A stretch of DNA of 49,124 nt from Planctomycetota bacterium (GTDB lineage: Bacteria > Planctomycetota > Phycisphaerae > Sedimentisphaerales > Anaerobacaceae): the NCBI GenBank assembly GCA_023481165.1, contig JAMCWO010000151.1:1-49124 (forward strand), in the 5' to 3' direction. Under the pieces are notes generated by a model. That model searched no databases and was not told the DNA's origin. It worked only from the letters and a program-made list of their open reading frames with translations. Of the stretch, positions 48,971 to 49,124 are shown piece by piece. Positions within the stretch are counted from its first letter, which is position 1; each line of letters starts with the position of its first letter. Both the position numbers and the translations under genes were made by a program.

Positions 48971-49124
48971 CTAGTGGTCTCCGCCTAACAGTTTATGACT
49001 TATTCAGCCTGGCCCGAGCCCGTTTGACCTTGGCGAGGATGTCGTTCGCGGATGCGGTCCAGATGAAGGGCTTGGGGCAGCGATTGTGCTCATTGACGTA
49101 CTCGGTGATGGCACCGATCAGGTC
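48971..49124 (-). mobile_element. End of an IS630-type insertion sequence, cut by the window edge
   Basis: The transposase 3' end is followed by a GTTAGGCGGAGACCAC stretch (48973-48989 on the other strand) beside a TA dinucleotide. This suits the terminal inverted repeat and TA target of IS630/Tc1 elements. The left border is therefore near 48971; the rest lies outside the window. Confidence 0.55.
48993..49124 (-). CDS. IS630-family transposase, C-terminal 43 residues
   Basis: The minus-strand frame reads DLIGAITEYVNEHNRCPKPF, IWTASANDILAKVKRARARL and ends NKS at the stop TAA (48995-48993). This is the standard C-terminus of IS630-type DDE transposases (I--yi--hn--PkPF-WtA-a--Il-Kv-ra---l). 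The catalytic part lies beyond base 49124. Confidence 0.85.
   Translation of the reverse strand, partial: DLIGAITEYVNEHNRCPKPFIWTASANDILAKVKRARARLNKS

Noticed and set aside
1-49124. CRISPR array, restriction system or other defence island
   Set aside because: No regularly spaced direct repeats with unique spacers were seen, and the single methyltransferase lacks a nuclease or specificity partner.

Overview
The window looks like high-GC chromosomal DNA from a planctomycete, most likely a Phycisphaerae-type lineage. This is an inference from gene content: a large secreted PA14/LamG-type protein, a prepilin with the FTLIELLVV signal, a DUF2934 protein, repeated ECF sigma/anti-sigma gene pairs, Tat-exported enzymes and many hairpin-forming intergenic repeats. 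No rRNA gene, complete tRNA or CRISPR array was seen.

Layout. (1) 1-4321: one end of an integrated element, read leftwards. It is a tightly packed operon of small DNA-binding and replication-type genes joined by ATGA stop/start overlaps. It ends in the 3' half of a tRNA-Ser(UGA) gene, which I read as the attachment scar. One gene carries an apparent +1 frameshift in a G6 run. (2) 4325-18071: mostly rightward housekeeping and accessory genes: Nudix hydrolase, a candidate structured ncRNA with a near-consensus promoter and terminator, a 1404-residue secreted PA14 protein, a lipid-kinase-like protein, a YkgJ-type protein, a DUF2934 protein, a broken yihY, a frameshifted stress-type DUF2382 gene, an APC permease and a DUF1646 transporter. 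(3) 18073-24384: leftward block with a membrane acyltransferase, a fused trehalose-6-phosphate synthase/phosphatase, a PgeF-type laccase-domain protein and a Tat-exported sugar-isomerase-like protein. (4) 24793-28736: orphan beta-class DNA methyltransferase overlapping lnt (which carries two in-frame repeat insertions), then a HEAT-repeat putative lipoprotein. (5) 29132-35084: cell-shape operon: coiled-coil membrane protein, 52-residue membrane protein, MreB, MreC, MreD and PBP2, behind a good sigma-70-type promoter. (6) 35123-38733: a glycosyltransferase, an orphan C-terminal domain, a broken prepilin gene and a PIN/Phd toxin-antitoxin pair. (7) 38740-47017: an array of ECF sigma/anti-sigma loci. 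Two are complete; three are reduced to a sigma N-terminus joined to the C-terminus of another protein. A VapBC pair lies between them. (8) 47131-49124: a less GC-rich alpha/beta hydrolase gene between imperfect direct repeats, then the 3' end of an IS630-type transposase.

How the genes fit together: the mre block supplies the elongation machinery (without rodA in view). lnt acylates lipoproteins, and a putative one follows directly. The sigma/anti-sigma pairs, coupled by ATGA or close spacing, are envelope-signal regulators. The most unusual feature is a recurring pattern, in at least five places, of genes that keep both ends but have lost the middle (yihY, the prepilin and three sigma loci). 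Either internal deletion is common in this genome or assembly gaps were closed up, so read mapping over the junctions should precede any biological reading. Two single-base homopolymer frameshifts (G6, A6) point the same way.
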